A stretch of DNA of 64,000 nt. Origin: Rotaria macrura. Its lineage: Eukaryota; Rotifera; Eurotatoria; Philodinida; Philodinidae. Each line of letters begins with the position of its first letter. Position 1 is the first letter of the stretch. Of the stretch, positions 1 to 14,756 are shown piece after piece. The position numbers were made by a program, and so were the translations under genes. The notes under the pieces are model-generated. The model was given only the letters and a program-made list of their open reading frames with translations, did no database searches and was not told the origin of the DNA. The stretch lies in contig OENT01000051.1 in NCBI GenBank assembly GCA_900239685.1, positions 124,001-188,000 of the forward strand, in the 5' to 3' direction.

Positions 1-1790
1 CGAAAATCTTGAACTCGCCGAAGGTAAAATATTTAAAAAGAAGAAGAAGAAGAAAACACGAAACATGATAATTTCACATCAAAATAATATAGATATTCCT
101 ACTAACAATTAAGTAAAAAGTATCTTTGATTTGGAGGAGAGAAAAAGTTCGTACCACATATTAAAGTAATGTAGTACAGTATTAAACTCGTCAGAATGTG
201 TGATAAACATTGTTAATATACAATTCAAGGTCAACAATGAATAAAATCTGATTAATATATTTATACGAACTAGTAGAATTCTTGAAAATTTCAAAAATAT
301 TTTTTGACAATTAAATCTCGAACAGTTTTTTGTTTTTAAATAGTAAAATTAAAGAATTTTCTTTAAATGACAATGATTGTAAGATTGTGTTTTCTCTCAT
401 GTACTTTATAGTATTCTGAATGATTTCGATTGTTATCAAGTTCTTCAATTATTGTTATTTTGAATAGATGTTTCGATAGAATACTTGAATTCATCTTCTA
501 TTCAATATGATATTTAAATTGATTTTGTAAGATTTGATTTAGAAACACTTGATTCTGTCATCTAAAAGCATAGGCCACTTCGTTAATGTTTTTCCATATT
601 ATGAAAAATAAAAAGCAAAAACGATCGTTTACTTTTATTGATTTGCTTTTTGTTATATTTTTCGCAGATGATGAACTACATACATTGAATATAACTTTAA
701 ACGAGCAAGCTTCACCATCATCTTTGACTGGTACAAGTGGTGTATCAGGTTTACATTCAATGACGGCATCATGGCGTGAACGACATCGGCGTAATATAAT
801 TAAATTTCGTTTAACTGATATACCTTGCTGTAAACGTGTTGATCCAAGTATTCATAAATCGAAAAAACCATTTCTTCCACCTGATTTTCGTAATAGTAAT
901 GAAATTTTGAAATTAATCAAAGTAAATATTCATTTCTTCTGTTTTTTTTTGTATTTTAAATTTATGAAATTTTCTACCTATAAATTTTTCATTTAATTAA
1001 GGATAAACAAAGAAAATTATTTCATATCAATGATTATGATAATCCAACACGTTTGAAAGAATGCTATGTACGTTTATGTCGAAACTTACCTTGTTACAAT
1101 TCAGAAATATATGTTGTCAAAGAAATTCATGGCAAACGATCAAAGCGAAAGGTTAGTAAAAAAATAACAACCTAACTACGGAAAAAGTATTTTCTCTCTC
1201 GTCAGTGACTATTTGATACTGATTGCGAAGTTTTCATTGATACGAATTATAAAACAATGGTCCAATTGAGTTCGTGTCAGAAAATTTTCGATCAGACAAA
1301 CTTTGAATGTTCTGAAACAAATTCGAAAGAATTTTTCCTAGACATTATGGATACATGATGATATTTTAAACTGAAGATTAAAAATTATTCTTTAGTTTCA
1401 TATGAGAGAGTGAAAAATATGTATTCAACTAATAATTAACAACAATACATACATTGTGTTTCAGACTTTCATTGTTTAACCATGATCTGAATAATGGAAT
1501 TCGTTTTTTACTAATATTTCTAGGGAAATCGATTGCTATGCATTCGTTCCGATAAAATATGTTTGTTAGATATGAAAACACGTATTATATATAAAGAACA
1601 ACGTATTGCTGATCTTGAACATTGGATAACAAGTGGACATCATTTGAGTGCTGGTACCAACGATCTTGTTTTAGAATTTCGTAATAAAACAAAATGGCGT
1701 CTACAATTAAATACAACTGCAGATTTACGTGCCATAACTGTTTATCTATGGAAAATAGTTAATGTTGAAGGCTTTGCTTTGTTTGATAAA
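1..1790 (+). other. FERM F2-F3 (talin-like) part of the PLC-epsilon gene
   Basis: Exons 667-921, 1002-1151 and the start of 1524-2300 translate in one frame. Landmarks in order are [74 protein letters not shown] and [12 protein letters not shown] (first parts abbreviated). These line up with the end of talin F2 (FLPKEY..., AKVRYVKLARSL..YG) and with its PTB-like F3 lobe (LLGI..., DEKTKEV, RWAAS). The comparison is from memory. The F3 segment and the start of the RasGEF domain lie in the same uninterrupted exon (1524-2300), so they belong to one protein. The F1 lobe, and perhaps more of F2, would lie left of the window. Confidence 0.72.
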
Positions 1791-4700
1791 CACATTCCAT
1801 TGAATATGCCAATGCGTCGTTGTTCTCAAACACATCAGACAGGACGTCGTATGACACTTTTACCAACAACCACTACAGTAACAACGAGTACGAATAAAAA
1901 TCCATATCAAACAATAACAGATATGTATAAAAATTCAACAAATAATCAAACAAATCAACAATTAACAGCATCATCAGATCATATACAAAATTTAACGCGC
2001 ATGATGCACAATAATCGTACATCAACAATGTCAGGATTCATGTTCAATTCGTCTTATATTCATCCATCTGATCATACACAACCATTATGTTTTTCATCGG
2101 ATCTCGAAGAATTAAAATATTTATTTGATTTTCCCGAAGAAGTTGCTATGCGTCTAACTGAAATCGAACATGAAATATTTCTTAGTGTACCACCATTACA
2201 ATATCTAAGACATTTAACACTTGATATGTCATTATTGCCAACCAGTGATACATCGATACAAGGAAAAAGTATTCGAATACTTGTACAACGTTTTCAAGCT
2301 GTATGTATTACTCTTCTTTCTCTTGAATTTGTACCATTCTTAATTGTCGTTCGATTGTCTTACTTCTTCAAGGTTGGTTCATTTATTCAACAGTTGATTG
2401 TTTCACAAACTAGCTTTCAAGAACGAAAAGCTATTGTTGCATCAATACTTCGATGTGCTATTACTTGTTGGTATATGGGCAATTTTAATAGTGCTATGCA
2501 AATCTTAGCTGGATTAAAGTATGTTTGCATGAATTATTTTGTTGATTTGGTTTCGAAATGAATATTATGTCGGATTCTTGTTAATTCACAAATATGAACG
2601 AATTAGTGTCGAGAATATCTACCTGTTAGTCATCACAGAGATTTTATTAAAATTATCTTTTTACTTAAAAATTCAAAGTTAACAAAATAATTAAAAACAC
2701 AAAATAGTTTGCAGTCGAATATTAACGAGTGACTATTTCATTAGATCGATCTGATTTTTTTAATCTACTTGATACTAGCTGTAGTTGCAATTAGTAAACT
2801 AGTCTACTGTTGACTTCTTGTGCTCACCATACGTAGTGAATAAATATATGATCATGACTCAGTCCCGAATAGATAATCTATTTGGTAAATAATCGATGAA
2901 AAAATATCTGTTGTTAATATAACTATCATCATTCTATGACTAGTATTAGCCATTGCAAAGCTTATTCCTCGCATCTAAATATGTGGAGAACTAAAAACAA
3001 ATCAAAATGTAATTCACGCATTGGTGAATATTTCGATTTGTGTTTTTCAAAATTATATAATCGAAACATGTGTTTAGCTTTTATAATAATGTCGATGAAT
3101 TCAATTTGTCATTGTTCACGAGTATTACCTTTTGAGAAAAATTATTCATCATGCGTTATGATACTTGTTGGTCCATCAAAGACTAGATTGTATCTTTTGT
3201 ATCCATGAAGCGTCTTGTTTTCGATAGTAGCTGACGAGAAATGAAAGAACCTTCTGTAGTCTAATGTATACTTATCAGAGACATAAAATAAAAATTCCAT
3301 TATAAGCTAATTGAATTCAAATTAAAACCGTATGATTACTAATAGAATAGACATGTGGGAAATGTTTTGCATAGATACAAATCAAAACCATAGAATGCTA
3401 TTCTTTCCCAAGGGCAAGATTTATCATATTTTAGATATTTTGACGTCTGGAGAAAGAAATAACATTTTAATAGAAATTAATTTTTTGAATTACTTCTCTT
3501 TAGAATTGAAGCTTTTCGTCCATTATGGTTAACAATCACTGATGAAATTCCTGGCTTCAAATTTCTTACCGATGCTTTTAATTCAAATGAAAAAACACCT
3601 CAATATTGTGATGCTGTTAGTAGAGCATTGGATATTCCAACTTGTAAAGTTGTTCCGTTCTTCGGTACATTTCTCAAAGATCTTCGTTCTATACTAAGCA
3701 GCGTGCCCAGTATTGTTGTTTTATGTAATCGTAACACACAAAAACCTATTGAAGTATGTCATTTGATGTTTAGCAAAAAGATTATACAAAATTTTGTTTT
3801 CTTACCATCTCAATATTCTTTTATAGACTGTTACTGATTTTCAAAATCAAGAACATTTTCTGACTCGTAAGAATTCATATATTTTCGTTTCAAATCTAAA
3901 TATTTATTCTTTCAGGTATTGGTGTTGGTGGTTTAATCAACACACGCAAAATTGAACTTGTTCACATGGTTTTAAAAGATATTGCTATGTTTCATAATCG
4001 CCATCGTCGTCAACCGTTATACAAATGTTGTAATGAATTCAATCGTATAAGATTAGCTTCCCAACCGTTAATACCAGATATGAAAGAAAAACATGCAGCA
4101 ACTGTGTGTGTCGCGTCTCGTGATGATTCAACTGATAAGTATGTTTTCAGAATTTGTTTTTTCTTGCGAAGAGTTTGGGTGTTTATGCTTTTCTGATCAA
4201 CGTTATTTCTATTAAGAATACCAAAATCAAAATATAATCGTCATCAATCATATCCGTGCACAGCAACAACAATCACTGAATATGATCAACGTCGAATGGC
4301 AAATATAGCTATTCAAGTTATTGGTGATAATGAATCATCACATGTAAATAACAATGGTACAAATACAGTATTACCGTATCGTTCAGAATTAGACATCGAT
4401 GAACCTGAAACGTATTATTGTTTGAACGTATCATTTTATCAGCCTATAACACAACCAAAACATAATCATGAAGTGTCATTGCTATCGATGCATCACATTA
4501 TAGATTTTAATAATTTACAAATGCTTCGGTAAATTACGTTTTTCTTTTCCATTGTACCGTTTATTATTCTCATTTCTCGTTCGTTTATAGAAATGGTACA
4601 ACATTAATTCTTTATGATGAAGATACGATGCATACATGTTTAGTTACTGTACGACTTGAACTCGATAATTGTACATTAACTTGGTAATCGATATTGTTTG

Positions 4701-7700
4701 ATTTGTGTTCATCATTGAATCTGTTTTATTGTTGTTTTTCAATTATCTAGGACAAAACCATCTTGGGATACTCATCGAAGTATTGAAAATGTAAATACAG
4801 CTAATCAACTGTCAAGTGAAGCAGCACATTATTCAATATTAATGAAACGTTACATATTGCGTGATGTCGCATTCGTTGATGTAGATGAAGGTTTTCTTCA
4901 ATTGAAATATGTTAAACATATTCGTAGCGGTATTCTTCATTGTGATCTTCTTCCAATAATAAAGCGTTATAAATTAAATGATATATCGAATCCAGAGAAT
5001 TGTTTTACTATTGTTTATGGTGCATCCATCAGTGAAAATAAGTAAGACTATATTTCAATTTATGTTTATAATATTCTTGTCATCGTTTAATATTAAAATG
5101 TTCATGTTCTTTTTAGATCTCTTTGTTTCATAAGTCCTAAGTATTGTTCACAAATTTGGCATTCAAGCATAGACAAATTAACAACACAATATCGTAAACA
5201 TCGTTTGTGTTCGGATCGACGCATTGTTTGGCTTAAAAATCAATACTTATCATTATATCATGAAAATGAACGTTTTCAAGGACCAACACCAATGAATGCT
5301 GTACTTGTATTTGGTGGACGACAGTGGAATTCAAGTTCGTTATTTTCTTACGAACGTGATCATCCATCTTCGAAAAAAACTGGTAGTGTTATCAAATCAT
5401 GGTCAAATTTAGGATTGAAAAAGCGAAATAAATATGAACAGGTAATTACAGAAATAAATCCTAATAATTTTATCTTTCTTTGAATCGAATTTAATCAATT
5501 GATGGAAGTTCTCAACATAGCAGGATTCAATCTAAAAGAGAAGAGGGCAACATTTGTTTTTGGTCAAAAACTAAAATAAAAATTCGATACCAACACGTCT
5601 GCATCGAATGATTTCTATTTTACATAGCATAAGAAACTGTTTCATCTACGTCGATTCGTAACATTATTCTTGTTTTAGGATCGTAAAACAAGTTTTTCAA
5701 CTGAATCTGATCCAACAACAGCATCGAAATGGCACCTACGTCATTCGACACTAGCTTTACGTAATAAATCTAAAACTCTTGATTATAAAACAAAATCAAA
5801 TCTCGTTTCACAAACTATCAAATCTCCATGTTCGTTAATACATCATCAAACCAATTGTAAACAACGTTCTGGCATGACAAATCATCCATCATCACATCGT
5901 GCAACAACAACAAATACATTGAATCATTTAATTAATGCAAAACGTTTAGGTCATCGTTTATCATCGGCAAATCCCAATAATCAAGTTCAAGATTCTTCAT
6001 CACCATGGATTATCAATGAAACATACATGGATTTTCCTGAATTTGTTGAATTATTTAAATCATTCTATTTTCATTGTCGACGTGATTTAAAAGATTTATT
6101 TGATAAATTTGCATCGGAAATTAACCTTGAACAAGACTATACACTTAAAGAACACTATAAAAATGATTCATTAGATATACTAAGACATTTGACTGGCTTA
6201 ATAACAAGAAATATTGTTGATGATATCACTGATGCAAGTATTCGTCGAATCTATGATATGATTGCTATATCGTCTATACCTTGTTATGCAATAAGTACAC
6301 ATACACGTGGCAATTATCTTATAACACACGAACAACTTCGAGAATTTTTACTCGAACATCAAAAAGAAGATAAAACTTTCTATGAAATCGAACAAATTAT
6401 TAATGTAAGTAGATACACAATAAAGAAAACAAAATACAATAATCCTGTATTTATTCGAGTACAATGATAAATAGAAACAATTGAATCTATTGTTCATAAT
6501 AAACATTTTAAAAATCTAGAAGAGAAGTTAATTTATTCATGCGGATCTCGATCTATCGACCTAGAACCAAAAACGATAAAAATGAACGAAGTAGAATATA
6601 TCGTTGTACATGTTTTTGTGAAATCAATCGATTTTCAAACAAACAAACTTAGAATGAAGAATTTTATATTTGTATAACATGAACTTTGAATTCTACGATA
6701 TTTAGATAGAGTTCGAAAGAGAATCTTTTTCTTTATTTCGAATAATGATTTTACTTCTGTTGTTTCATTTTTAGCGTCATGAACCTAATCGACAAAATCG
6801 TTTAAACAAAGTTCTTTCATTGGACGGATTTTCACGTTTTCTATTAGATAAAGAAAACTATGCTTTTGTCAATGAACATACGAAAATCCACGAACAAGTA
6901 ATTATGATTAATAACATCATTCAATGGTTAATGTATACAAAAAAAAATTTTTTGTTTCTTTTTTTTCTGAAGGAAATGGATTACCCATTATCATATTATT
7001 TTGTTGCATCCTCCCATAATACATATTTAACAGGACATCAATTACGTGGTGAATCATCCGTTGAGATGTATCGTGAAGTAAGAATCGTGAGAGTAAATTT
7101 CGTTTCGTAAATTCTTTCACTATTCTATTAGGTACTTGTTTCCGGTTGTCGTTGTGTCGAACTTGATTGTTGGGATGGTGATGATGGGTACCCAGTTATA
7201 TATCATGGTCGAACATTTGTTAGTAAAATATCGTTTAAACTTGTTGTTGAAGTAATTAATGAGAGTGCATTTGTAACATCACCATATCCAGTTATATTAT
7301 CGATTGAAAATCGTTGTTCATTAATGCAACAAGCTCGTATGGCTCAAATATTTGTTAAAGTATTCGGTGATAAATTAATAACTAAATATATGTTCGATAC
7401 TGATTTTTATGAAGATCCATTATTACCATCACCAAATCAATTAAAATATAAAATATTAATTAAAAATAAGAAAATCAATAAAATGCATTCAACAACACAA
7501 TTAAGTAAACAAAAAGTACAATTAAGTGTTAACTATAGAAATTCAGTTTATTCATCACCCGATGATAATGAAGAAGATGAAGATTCCGATGATGATGAAC
7601 TCATTGATGATTATAATGATGAACAATTAGTGAGTGGTGAATCCCAACGTTCCAATTCTATGACTGATTCACCAATGTATAACTTAAAAAAGACCAATGC

Positions 7701-10700
7701 ATCAGGTAATGGTGATCAAGATGGTGATGATGATTTGTAAGTTAAAATCAACGATCAAAACGTTTGTGCTTTTTATTTCAAAACTATTTTCTCAATTCAT
7801 TTAAGGAGATCATATCAACAGCGTCGGTACAGTATATTAAATAGTGAACCACGGCAACGTTTAAAAAGTAGTAGTTCAATCGATGCAAATCAAGTATTGA
7901 AAGCAAATAAATCATCAACGGTCATAGCTAAAGTACCTGCTATATTGGTCGCTAAAGAACTATCGGATATAGTCATTTATACACAAGCCATTAAATTTCG
8001 AGGTTCGTTCAATTCAAAAGAAATTTATCTATGAATTATGAAAAGATGGTAGATGTCATTTTCGTTTATTACTGCCAAGTATTCATGATGACATCAGTCA
8101 GAAATAGTACTAGACGAATATGTTTTTCACTCATTTAGAACATATTCGTTGTTTTCGAAAACAAAATTTAAAGTTAAATTGTTATCAAAGAGAGATTTAA
8201 TAGGATATCTTCTTTCAGTAGCTCTATTTTTTAATTTTAAAAGATCACTTTGTTTTGTACCTACATTAGTACAATGTCAAAGTATGCGCAAATCCCATCG
8301 ATGACTTCTGTGAAAAAATACAATTGCATAGAACAGGTTTAATGGAGACATGTGTATGTAAGGTTAAAAGAATCTCGAACTTTTTTCAATAGTATAATTT
8401 TAATTTCAATAGAAGCTTATCTCAAAATGATTCTAATTTGGTAGAATAATATTCTGTGAATAGAATGAATTTAAAAAGACGAGAAACAATTCTATACATT
8501 CTCCTGTATGAGTTCTCCATACTAACTGATGAATATTTCATAAAATCTTGCATCTTGTTTTTTTAGACAGCAATCGGACTACATATTTTTCTGTTCTGAG
8601 TTTCTCTATCACTAACGAATAGCATCCTAGTTTTACAAAACTATGTATGCATTTCTATTTTTATTATAGGTTTAAGTTGTTCACCGACATCATCTGGTAT
8701 GGCTGGTAATAAGCCTATTCGAAAGATTCAAAAACGTAACATTCAACTTGTAGCACAACCAAGTACAACAAGTAAAGATAGAAATAAATTATTTATGTGA
8801 TCAGAAGATTTTCATGTGGTTGTTTTCGTTCATATTAGGTACGGAAAGTTCTCGATCAGTTGATCAAGTCTCGCCTTGTCATCAAATCGTTTCATTAATT
8901 GAAAATAAAGCAAAAAAACTATGTAAAAACCAAGCCGTCGATATGATTGCGTAAGGAAATTCGATGTTCTTGGGAAAAGAAAACAATAGCAAAGGTCGTT
9001 GTTCGTACATTTCTTTTAGTCATACTGAAACACAACTTGTTCGATGTTATCCAAGTGGATTTCGTGTTGATTCATCGAATTTTAATCCATTACATTTATG
9101 GACATACGGCATTCAGTATGTAATAAAAATTTGTCAGTATTCGTATTGATTATCATATTTATATAGATTGGCTGCAACCAATTATCAAACACTTGGTAAA
9201 AGAAATGAACATTCTTATTTTAAATAGACATCTATCCATGAATAAAACATATACATAATTTTCGTTTTTCTCTCATCTAGATCCTGGGCAAATTCTTAAC
9301 TTATCTATGTTCGAACAAAATGGTAATTGTGGTTATGTTCTTAAACCGAATATCTATTGGGATAAAGAACATTCACAATACGGTCATTTTAACCCATCTG
9401 TAATCGAGCGTGAAGGTCCATGTTTTGAATTGACCATTACAGTAAGTGAAATGAAAAAAAAAGAACTTTCATGACTGTATCCTCGTTTCTTTGCTTTTAA
9501 TTATTAAGAATCTAAAATGAATGTTATTTATGTTGAAAGAATCTTACAATAAGACGCAAGTCTTCCAACTATTAGAAGGAGATTCATGAGAAGTTTTTCA
9601 GAAAACAATTTGATTTCCTGAATATGTCTAATTATTCTCAGGACAATTGAATTCAAATGACTGAAGACTCAAGAAATAGATTTATTCGTCTTTTTATAGA
9701 TAATGTCAATGTTTTCTCTTTAGACGTTTGACAGTTTGTAGTCTTCGGCAAAAAAAATGGATGTACTTTGATAAACAAAGGTCATGAGCAGGTCGAAACT
9801 ATCTATAGAATAATTAATATCTTCTTTTTCTAAAAACTTCAAAAGAATACCAAAATTAAATGTCAATTTAACTTTTCAAAGACTCCTATCCCAGCAGTTA
9901 CATTCATTGTCTTCGAACTTAGTCATATGCATGGACAATTTTATTTTTTTGATTTTGACTCGTTGTGACCGATGAAGAGAATAGCCTATAAAGCACCATT
10001 TTTATCAATATACATTGACTGTTACAAATAAAAAGTTTTATACATGTTTGTCATTCATGTAGATTATTTCTGGTCAATATTTAACACAAAATATTGGTTC
10101 GACGACAAGTGTTTATATTGAAGTTGAACTTCTTGGTATACCAATTGATTGTATGTCAAGAAAAACAAAGCCATCTGTTAAGAATTCACTTAATCCTATT
10201 TGGCAAGAGACATTTGTCTTCCAGGTATTCATTTCGATTCTTAACAAAGAACATCTTTCATTTGATTTGTGACACGTTCAAAAACATGACACACTTCTTG
10301 ATCGCTTATGAAATTTTATCTTAATAATTTATAAAAGATTGATGTTTTTCCTTCCAAAGATAGACTAGAATCATATTTCAATTTGAACTACATAAGAAAA
10401 TTCTCTTGATAGCCTCGAGCTTACGAGATGAAAATAATTGAATTAGAAGTACATAGAAAGAAATCATTTCAGGAGCAAACTATGTAAAGTTCTGTGTTGA
10501 TGTAAATTTTTGTACAGTAAAGTTATATTTATTCGATTTAATAAATTACTTTGAAATTTATTTTTTAAAAACTGTATTTTTCTTTTAGCTCTTCTTCATT
10601 GAATTAGCATTTGTACGTTTTCATGTGTATGATGCTGGAAGTAATCATTTAATGTCTCAACGTGTTATGCCATTAAAATGTCTTCGAGCTGGATATCGGC

Positions 10701-12195
10701 ATGTTCGTCTAAGAGATATTACAAACTTTCCATTGGAACTAGCAACATTATTTATTTATTCGAAAATAACTGAAACCATTCTCATTCGTAATACCGAACC
10801 AGACTTATCAACATCGAATACACCACATTTATTTCGTAATCGAATATTAAGACGAACAATCGATCCACCAGAAGTTGTTGCTGTATGTGATGCATTCTTC
10901 TTTTTTTTTTATTGTTTCTAACAAATTCATACATTGTTTGTTTTTCTTCTTCTTCCCGTGATTGACTTAAATAGGCAAGCCGAGAGTCATTTAGACCGAA
11001 GCATAAAACATTTGAAGTTAAAGTTTACGGTAAAGATGGGCGTGATGAAGAATTTCGACCATTTGCTGTCACACAATACACAACCGTTGAAGAACTAATG
11101 GATATGGTAATTAAAATTCTTGATTGCTTTTTCGTCAACTCATATTTGTTTTCATATTCTTATTAGATTTCTAAAGCAAATGATTTTCTCAGAGTTGGTG
11201 AAACAATCAATGATATTGTATTAACAGAATCATCTAAAACATGGAAAAAGAAATCATCATCATCATCGAAAAATACAGATATACAACCGCGAATATTAGA
11301 AAAATACGAACGTATTCTTGAAGTGATCGATCGTGTTGGTCGTGAAACAGTGATATTAAGTAAAAGAAAAGCACAGACACAAGTAAGTAAACATGAATAT
11401 AATCATATGTACTTTCATATAAATATTCTTTTCTTCTAGCAACATATATCATTGTCTGCATTACTTGATAAAAATATACAGAATTGGGAAAATTGTGATC
11501 GAACATTTCTTGTTACTATTTATAATATTTCACCTTTACAAAAACATACAACATTTCGTACGCCAGTGAATTCAACTGCTATTCACGTCGTAACACAAGT
11601 AGATAATCATATGAGGTGTATTCTTTTTTTAGCTATCTAAATTCATACTTATGTTTTAGTTAATGACAAAAATTCGTTTGACGGGCATGCCAAATGACTA
11701 CGGTCTTGTCGAAGAAACAGATTTAAATAAAACAAATGCTACTCGACGAATACCAATAAAACGTCGGCTATTACTTGATGATGAGAAAATCTATGGCATT
11801 CAACGATTATGGACATCAAACAGTTCGAAATTTGTCTTAGTTAAAAAAGCTGAATATTTAGAAACAAATAATAATAAAGCATTTACTGACAAATTTCTTT
11901 TTCGTTCAATAACAAGACAAAAATCCATTGATCGAGATTCACATGAGGGTAACACAATTATTAATATTCATCTAGACTAAAATTCATACCTCATTTCTTG
12001 TGTCTTTCAATATTAGATCTTCATCTTGATCATCAGTCTAAACAACGAACAACAAATAATATTAATGCAAATACAACATTAAATGGTAATCTAGTTAATA
12101 ATCGAGCAACACTTACACCGACACCACCTATTCCTAAAAGTCGTCATAATAATAAACGTTCATTGAAAACAATATTTTCAACAATGAAATCTTGA
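1..12195 (+). CDS. PLCE1: Phospholipase C-epsilon (FERM-RasGEF-PLC), 5' end missing
   Basis: Hydrolyses PIP2 to IP3 and DAG under Ras/Rap/Rho control. The first exon is cut by the window edge (donor at about 22). Main exons read with consistent phase: 667-921, 1002-1151, 1524-2300, 2373-2518, 3504-3753, 3827-3866, 3916-4138, 4217-4528, 4591-4683, 4751-5041, 5117-5441, 5679-6404, 6775-6897, 6973-7077, 7132-7736, 7806-8002, 8670-8770, 8839-8950, 9020-9115, from 9167, then exons to the TGA after MKS at 12195. Domains in order: talin-like FERM F2-F3 (to about 1790); CDC25 RasGEF (2090-3753); PH-like region (4591-5441, with LFGG-like VFGGRQWN); EF-hand region; PLC X with both catalytic histidines ([10 protein letters not shown] at 7012, PVIYHGRT at 7192) and [12 protein letters not shown]; an acidic X/Y linker (7560-7630); PLC Y ([17 protein letters not shown] at 9030, [10 protein letters not shown] at 9333); C2 (10064-10880); two RA domains (10975-11380, 11441-11860). 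The RasGEF-X-Y-C2-RA-RA order is diagnostic of PLC-epsilon. No REM domain is visible. Confidence in identity is high; exact small exons are less certain. Confidence 0.93.
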
Positions 12196-14756
12196 TGAAT
12201 AATTCGATTTTTTTGTCAAATATTCTTTCCTATTTTTTTCTCTGTGTGCAGTTTCTTTCTCTATGTTCTCTGACTTTATTTTGTTTCTTTCTTTCTTTTT
12301 TGTCTGTTTTGCCTTACGGTTTTTTTCTTCTCTCGTTGTTTGTTGCTACAACTTGTCTCTTTCTCTTTCTCTCTCTCTCTCTCTCGTTAAGTGAACAGTG
12401 TTGTTATAATTCTGCATCTTTCGTTTGTCTTTTTAATTCGCGATCATAATTGATAGTCAGAAAGAGAAAGAGAGAAAAAAATATGGTGTTTTATGACAAC
12501 AATTAATCGTTTTCTTCTTTTTTCTTCTTGTTATTATGACAATGAATGAACTCCTTATATCAATATGTTTGATGAGACATTAAGTAAATATAACGTAAAA
12601 TGATGTGTACAGTTCAGATTGATGTTTTTATTTTGAAAGGGTAAATAAGTGAAGAAATACTTTTAAAGTCACAAGTAAAAGTTTTCGTACTCAATGCATA
12701 TAGTGAAGAGAAGAGGCAAAAAATAGATAAATTTACTAGCTACAAATTATATGATCGATAGGGTTTAATGCAAAACGTCGAATGGAGAAAAAGGAGAATG
12801 GCGAAAACCGAATTTTTCAATAGCCCTGACAATTAGAAGAACTTTCGTGGATCACATACTACAAAAAAATTAAAAAAACCAAAACTTTTAGTTTATTCGT
12901 TGTATTTATCGTGTTTGGGTGGTCGACGTAATAGTGTGATTCCATTTAAGTTTCTCCTCTTCTTACCAAAAGACAATGTTGGTGACAAAGTATGAGGATT
13001 TTATATAAGCTTTATTTGAACTCACACAAAAAACTATTTTTTCTCTCTAAAACTTCTATGCGACTACGCATGCGCACTAGGGAGTTTCAATTCGCCCGTA
13101 CTCTAGAATAAAATTAGAAAAGAACTCTTGTTAAGTTGGTGTAGCGGCAGCTATTGGCTACAGTTTTAAAACAACTCCAACTTTACGGCATTTGACATAA
13201 AAAGGCAATTTGAGGTGCACGGATACCTAGATTCAAAGCCATGATCGTACACTAACTCTTTTTAGATGCATTTATCGATATGAAATTTTTACTGTGAGGT
13301 GTCAAGCTCGAAATAAATCTTACTTGAAACTTTCATCAAGATTGGATAGACGGGAAAAAATTTTTCTTTTACGAGCAAGGATCCTAACGAGAAGTTTTCG
13401 TTTTGACAATTTTTATTTCTCTATTGTCAACTTCTATATTCATTTTTTCGACGTTTTTCTATTTGGAGTGACTCGTTTCTATGCTTTTAGTCAATCCGGA
13501 TCGATAAAATTATCGCCTCTAAGCATCAATCTTGAGTAAATTATATGTTCTATGTTTATGCATTCTAGTTTCTATAATATTCGGATATTTCAACTGAGAC
13601 TTCAAAAGAAAAACCAAGATGAGATATGCTATTGTTTATGACATTTTCAAAGTCTAGCAGCTTGTTATCAAAATGGGCTAATTGCTTTAGTTGTTAGAAA
13701 ACAAATTTTCATGTACAAATTGTAGGCAAAGAACACAAGTGCATAGTACGGATCGAAGATAAACATGGTCTGATTTTAAGGCGATCTTCGAATTTCTTAT
13801 TCATCGAACAAGGAGTATATCGTGAAATTGTACAGTGAATCGACTTGAGATCACAAGATTTTCAGGCAGTTCATAATCTATTTAGTTAGCCGACTTTTTA
13901 CTATGAAAGAATAGTACTAAGCAAAGCCAAGCCACTAGTTTCTGTTGATTCGTAAATCAATTTTTTGCTTTGTAACATGAAACGACCAAAATGTGAATTT
14001 CATTCATCGAAGTTTTAAATGAAAAGAAATTTGATTATCCGTAGAAATTCAATACTATTCTTGTGTGTGCAAGATCAACACATTGCTTGGCAGTGAAACT
14101 TGAGCAACAAACTAGTTAAAGAATGAAATTACACAAAACTCAGATGTCACTCGTCATAATACTATTAGCATATAGAGAATTTTTCTTCGATTGAACTCGA
14201 CGCAATACGAGATTAATATTCATTTTGAACACTAAATATTGAAAATGGAAGCACATGATTAAATGTAAAGCTTTATCAAAATTTCAATGATTATTTGGTA
14301 AAACAGAGTATCTAATATAGTGACATGCTCTTCATTTCCTGAACTTTTTAATAAAATAAAAATCCCTGAATTTAATTCATAAAAAAAATATTCATTATGT
14401 AATGGTTGTTGATTTTTTGACTAGCGAATAGATAACAATGACACGTGACTGTGCACAAGTCAGTTACTTAACTATTTCATCATATTTTTAATGATAAAAG
14501 TAAGAAACTCGCGAGACATTACTCAAAATGAAAGCACATTAGTAAATTGATCAGATGTTCAATAACCACTAAGAGCAAATGTCTTTCGAAACGGTAAGAT
14601 TTATTTATTTCAAGCTGGCATTTTTGTTTGTTTCTTTATACAAAACAAAAACAAACTAGTGCAATGAGAAAAGAAAAAAGAAAAGAAAAGAAAGTGAAGA
14701 ATATAGTAAATAAATAAAAAACACTTGAGAAAAACAAGCGTCAGAAATGAAGGTCT
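12196..14756. other. Intergenic region between convergent PLCE1 and SPEF1
   Basis: No supported gene. It starts with a pyrimidine-rich 3' flank of the PLC gene, including a (CT)n run at about 12359-12386. The rest is AT-rich with only short, unlikely reading frames, such as 13294-13539. No convincing RNA gene or inverted repeat was seen. Confidence 0.6.

Noticed and set aside
2936-3208. Open frame inside the 985-nt PLC intron
   Set aside because: The flanking RasGEF exons join in phase across it (2518 to 3504), and the frame shows no family motif or splice sites.
13294-13539. 81-codon frame in the PLCE1-SPEF1 gap
   Set aside because: No recognisable motif, no splice partners, and a composition typical of AT-rich non-coding DNA.
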